Source of the DNA: Lachnospiraceae bacterium
GTDB taxonomy: Bacteria > Bacillota > Clostridia > Lachnospirales > Lachnospiraceae
Assembly (NCBI GenBank): GCA_017449765.1
Contig: JAFTFE010000060.1
Span: forward strand, 1-33,718
Direction of reading: 5' to 3'
Length of the DNA: 33,718 bases
This document shows positions 32,451-33,718 of the stretch, one piece after another. The notes under the pieces were generated by a model. The model did no database searches. It saw nothing but the letters and a program-made list of their open reading frames with translations, and was not told where the DNA came from. Position 1 is the first letter of the stretch. Every line of letters starts with the position of its first letter. Made by a program: the position numbers and the translations under genes.

Positions 32451-33354
32451 AACGTGATTCTGAGTTTACAGTTTCATTACCGGATTGGCTGTTATTATTG
32501 CTGTCCTTGCCGTTTCCGAAATTTCCGTCAGATTTGTTTCCACGTTTTCCATCAGGTCTTCCATTACCGTCAGCCTTACCGTTGCCGTCAGCTTTACCGT
32601 TACCGTCAGGTCTTTCACCCTTGCCTCCCGGTCCGAAATCCTCACTTGCCTTAGTAACAGATGTAACGTTGCCATCATCATCGAATGTAACTGTAAGACG
32701 TGTTCCTTCTGTTATGTCTGAAAGACTTATGTCCTGGAGAACTGCTTTGTCATCGATTGTAATTACTACAGTTTTGCTTTCGTGTTTTTTATCTGTATTC
32801 TTTTTGTTAGTATCCTTTTTGTCAGATGTACTGTTGCTGTTGTCATTTGTATCCTTAGAGTCTGTTGAAGCATCACTGTCAGCAGAATTCATGTCCGGAG
32901 GAGTCTGGTTGTCACCGTTGCTGCCAGGGAGATCCGGAGGAGTCTGGCTGTCGCCGCTGCCCTCAGGGAGATCCGGAGGAGTCTGGTTGTCACCGTTGCT
33001 ATCAGGAAGCTCCGAAGGAGTATTGGTGTCTGAGCTGTCTGTGCCAGACTGATTATCAGTGCTGTCAGCTTCTTTGTTGAAATCAGGTCTGCCCTTTCCA
33101 TCTCCCGGAGAGCCACCAGGACCGCCAGGTCTTCCGCCTATGGACAATGTAATTGTATTGCCATCTACTACAGTTACTTTTCCAATAACAGTTGATCCCT
33201 TGTAATCTGAAGTGCTTCCTGCCTCGGCAGAGGATTGTGTCTGCTCTGCAGTGTTGCCTGATGAAGCAGTATTGGCTGCCCCACACCCTGTAAGCAGTGC
33301 AGCTGCTAAAGCTGTCGATAAGGTTAGTGCCAAAAATCTCTTGTTTACTATCAT
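32449..33354 (-). CDS. Repeat-rich lipoprotein
   Basis: This 301-residue protein has a lipoprotein signal (MIVNKRF, hydrophobic run, lipobox LTGC with Cys24). Residues about 52-73 (KGSTVIGKVTVVDGNTITLS) and about 193-233 (KTVVITIDDKAVLQDISLSD then RLTVTFDDDGNVTSVT) form beta-rich segments like those of DUF5666-type proteins. Between and after them lie low-complexity Pro/Gly/Asp/Asn tracts, with three GDNQTPPDLP-type units and GNGKAD units. It should be anchored outside the membrane; a binding role is possible but not shown. GGGGAAATGACTT precedes the ATG. Confidence 0.75.
   Translation of the reverse strand: MIVNKRFLALTLSTALAAALLTGCGAANTASSGNTAEQTQSSAEAGSTSDYKGSTVIGKVTVVDGNTITLSIGGRPGGPGGSPGDGKGRPDFNKEADSTDNQSGTDSSDTNTPSELPDSNGDNQTPPDLPEGSGDSQTPPDLPGSNGDNQTPPDMNSADSDASTDSKDTNDNSNSTSDKKDTNKKNTDKKHESKTVVITIDDKAVLQDISLSDITEGTRLTVTFDDDGNVTSVTKASEDFGPGGKGERPDGNGKADGNGKADGNGRPDGKRGNKSDGNFGNGKDSNNNSQSGNETVNSESR
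32561..32614 (-). repeat. 18-bp coding repeat in the lipoprotein tail
   Basis: Three diverged 18-bp units (32561-32578, 32579-32596, 32597-32614) encode the DGNGKA-type repeat near the C-terminus. Confidence 0.75.
32897..33013 (-). repeat. 39-bp coding tandem repeat in the lipoprotein
   Basis: Three units of exactly 39 bp (32897-32935, 32936-32974, 32975-33013) encode 13-residue TPPDLP-containing blocks. The period keeps the frame, so copy number can change length only. Confidence 0.85.
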
Positions 33355-33588
33355 AAGTCATTTCCCCTTTCATTAATGTTTTGTTTATTCAGCTTTCGGA
33401 CTATATATAAATCCGGATAAAGCATTTATTTGTTATGGGTACATCATAAGGTTAAAACCTTAAATTAAAATTGAAAAATAGTGACTGAATTGTGAAAATA
33501 ATAATTATTGATACTCCTTCCTTAATTAGGCAATAGCATTTTTCATTGTTTAGTGGTATATTATACGTAAATGTACTTTAATTACTGT
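33355..33588. other. AT-rich gene-free leader of the lipoprotein gene
   Basis: I see no gene here. Near 33391-33424 a bulged hairpin (GCTTT-CGGA with TCCG-GAT-AAAGC) would lie in the lipoprotein mRNA leader. A GGAAGGAG on the minus strand near 33516-33523 is not followed by a start codon. Confidence 0.5.
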
Positions 33589-33718
33589 TTAGTTAAATTT
33601 TGAAACCGTACGCCGTCTGCCTTGCACAGATACCCTCAGGTCAGATGGCGGATTGGACGGGATAAGAACTTCTAGATGTCTCGGATAGACTTTGGTACCG
33701 TCCGTGGCAAGGTGCTTA
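33589..33718 (-). other. GC-rich end segment, possible C-terminal coding fragment
   Basis: The last ~120 bases have clearly higher GC than the AT-rich DNA before them. On the minus strand one frame is open from the window end for 42 codons (including VYPRHLEVLIPSNPPSDLRV) to a TAA at 33589-33591. That length alone is not significant. Imperfect complementarity (for example CCTTGC near 33618 with GCAAGG near 33708) also allows a structured RNA or an element end. I cannot identify it. Confidence 0.25.

Noticed and set aside
32897-33013. Repeats suggesting a CRISPR array
   Set aside because: 39-bp units are contiguous, in frame and part of the lipoprotein.
32498-33052. 184-residue plus-strand frame
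   Set aside because: Antisense of the repeat-rich lipoprotein, with low-complexity composition and no ribosome site.
33600-33718. tRNA or rRNA fragment at the right edge
   Set aside because: No cloverleaf with conserved T-loop bases, and no rRNA signature that I recognise.

Overview
The window looks like chromosome from a low-GC, strictly anaerobic Firmicute, most likely a gut Lachnospiraceae (Butyrivibrio/Roseburia/Lachnospira-like). The reasons are the strong AGGAGG-type ribosome sites, the AT-rich intergenic DNA, rubrerythrin and a PrxQ-type peroxiredoxin, gatCAB, LytTR/DUF3021, and several families common in that group (DUF4253 and DUF4179 proteins, Asp/Asn-rich lipoproteins). This placement is inference from family content, not from a marker gene.

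Positions 1-5.9 kb form an accessory, decaying region. It holds the start of an IS3-type transposase at the left edge, a RelB/DinJ antitoxin whose toxin survives only as a frameshifted stub, a P-loop kinase and a HAD phosphatase, a frameshifted ADP-ribosylation/crystallin J1-like gene, a DUF4253 lipoprotein, a DUF4037-type nucleotidyltransferase, a second toxin-antitoxin remnant, and an N-terminally truncated DUF4179-like gene. A short intergenic repeat (copy 1 at 5871, copy 2 at 32245) follows.

Positions 5.9-10.5 kb hold a zinc-type macrodomain hydrolase, a peroxiredoxin with a palindrome centred on its -10 box, a Cof-type HAD phosphatase, a CPBP membrane protease with a nonsense codon near its natural start, and a LytTR-DUF3021 regulatory pair.

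Positions 10.5-16.1 kb look like a defence or conflict island. They hold a DUF234-like ATPase with a C-terminal PD-(D/E)XK nuclease, a MntA-HepT toxin-antitoxin pair, and a compact cassette of PD-(D/E)XK protein, two-helix membrane protein, MBL/beta-CASP nuclease and four-helix membrane protein. I do not recognise this cassette as a named system, and it is the best candidate here for something undescribed. A short decayed copy of the cassette's first gene start lies downstream of the ATPase.

Positions 16.2-20.6 kb are gatC...gatA-gatB (the Glu/Asp-tRNA amidotransferase), with a small cytoplasmic protein and a secreted protein inserted between gatC and gatA.

Positions 20.6-27.6 kb carry four diverged DUF3592-like membrane proteins, a PD-(D/E)XK protein with a 42-bp in-frame coiled-coil repeat, a double zinc-ribbon membrane protein, a phospholipase-D-like protein that has lost its HKD residues, and a small membrane protein that may be cut by an amber codon. 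A dead copy of the zinc-ribbon gene start lies just downstream, which suggests the module was once duplicated.

Positions 27.7-33.4 kb hold a PaaI-type thioesterase, a membrane diguanylate cyclase, rubrerythrin, a zinc-ribbon membrane protein coupled to a second membrane protein, and a repeat-rich lipoprotein on the minus strand. The last ~120 bases are more GC-rich than their surroundings and are unidentified.
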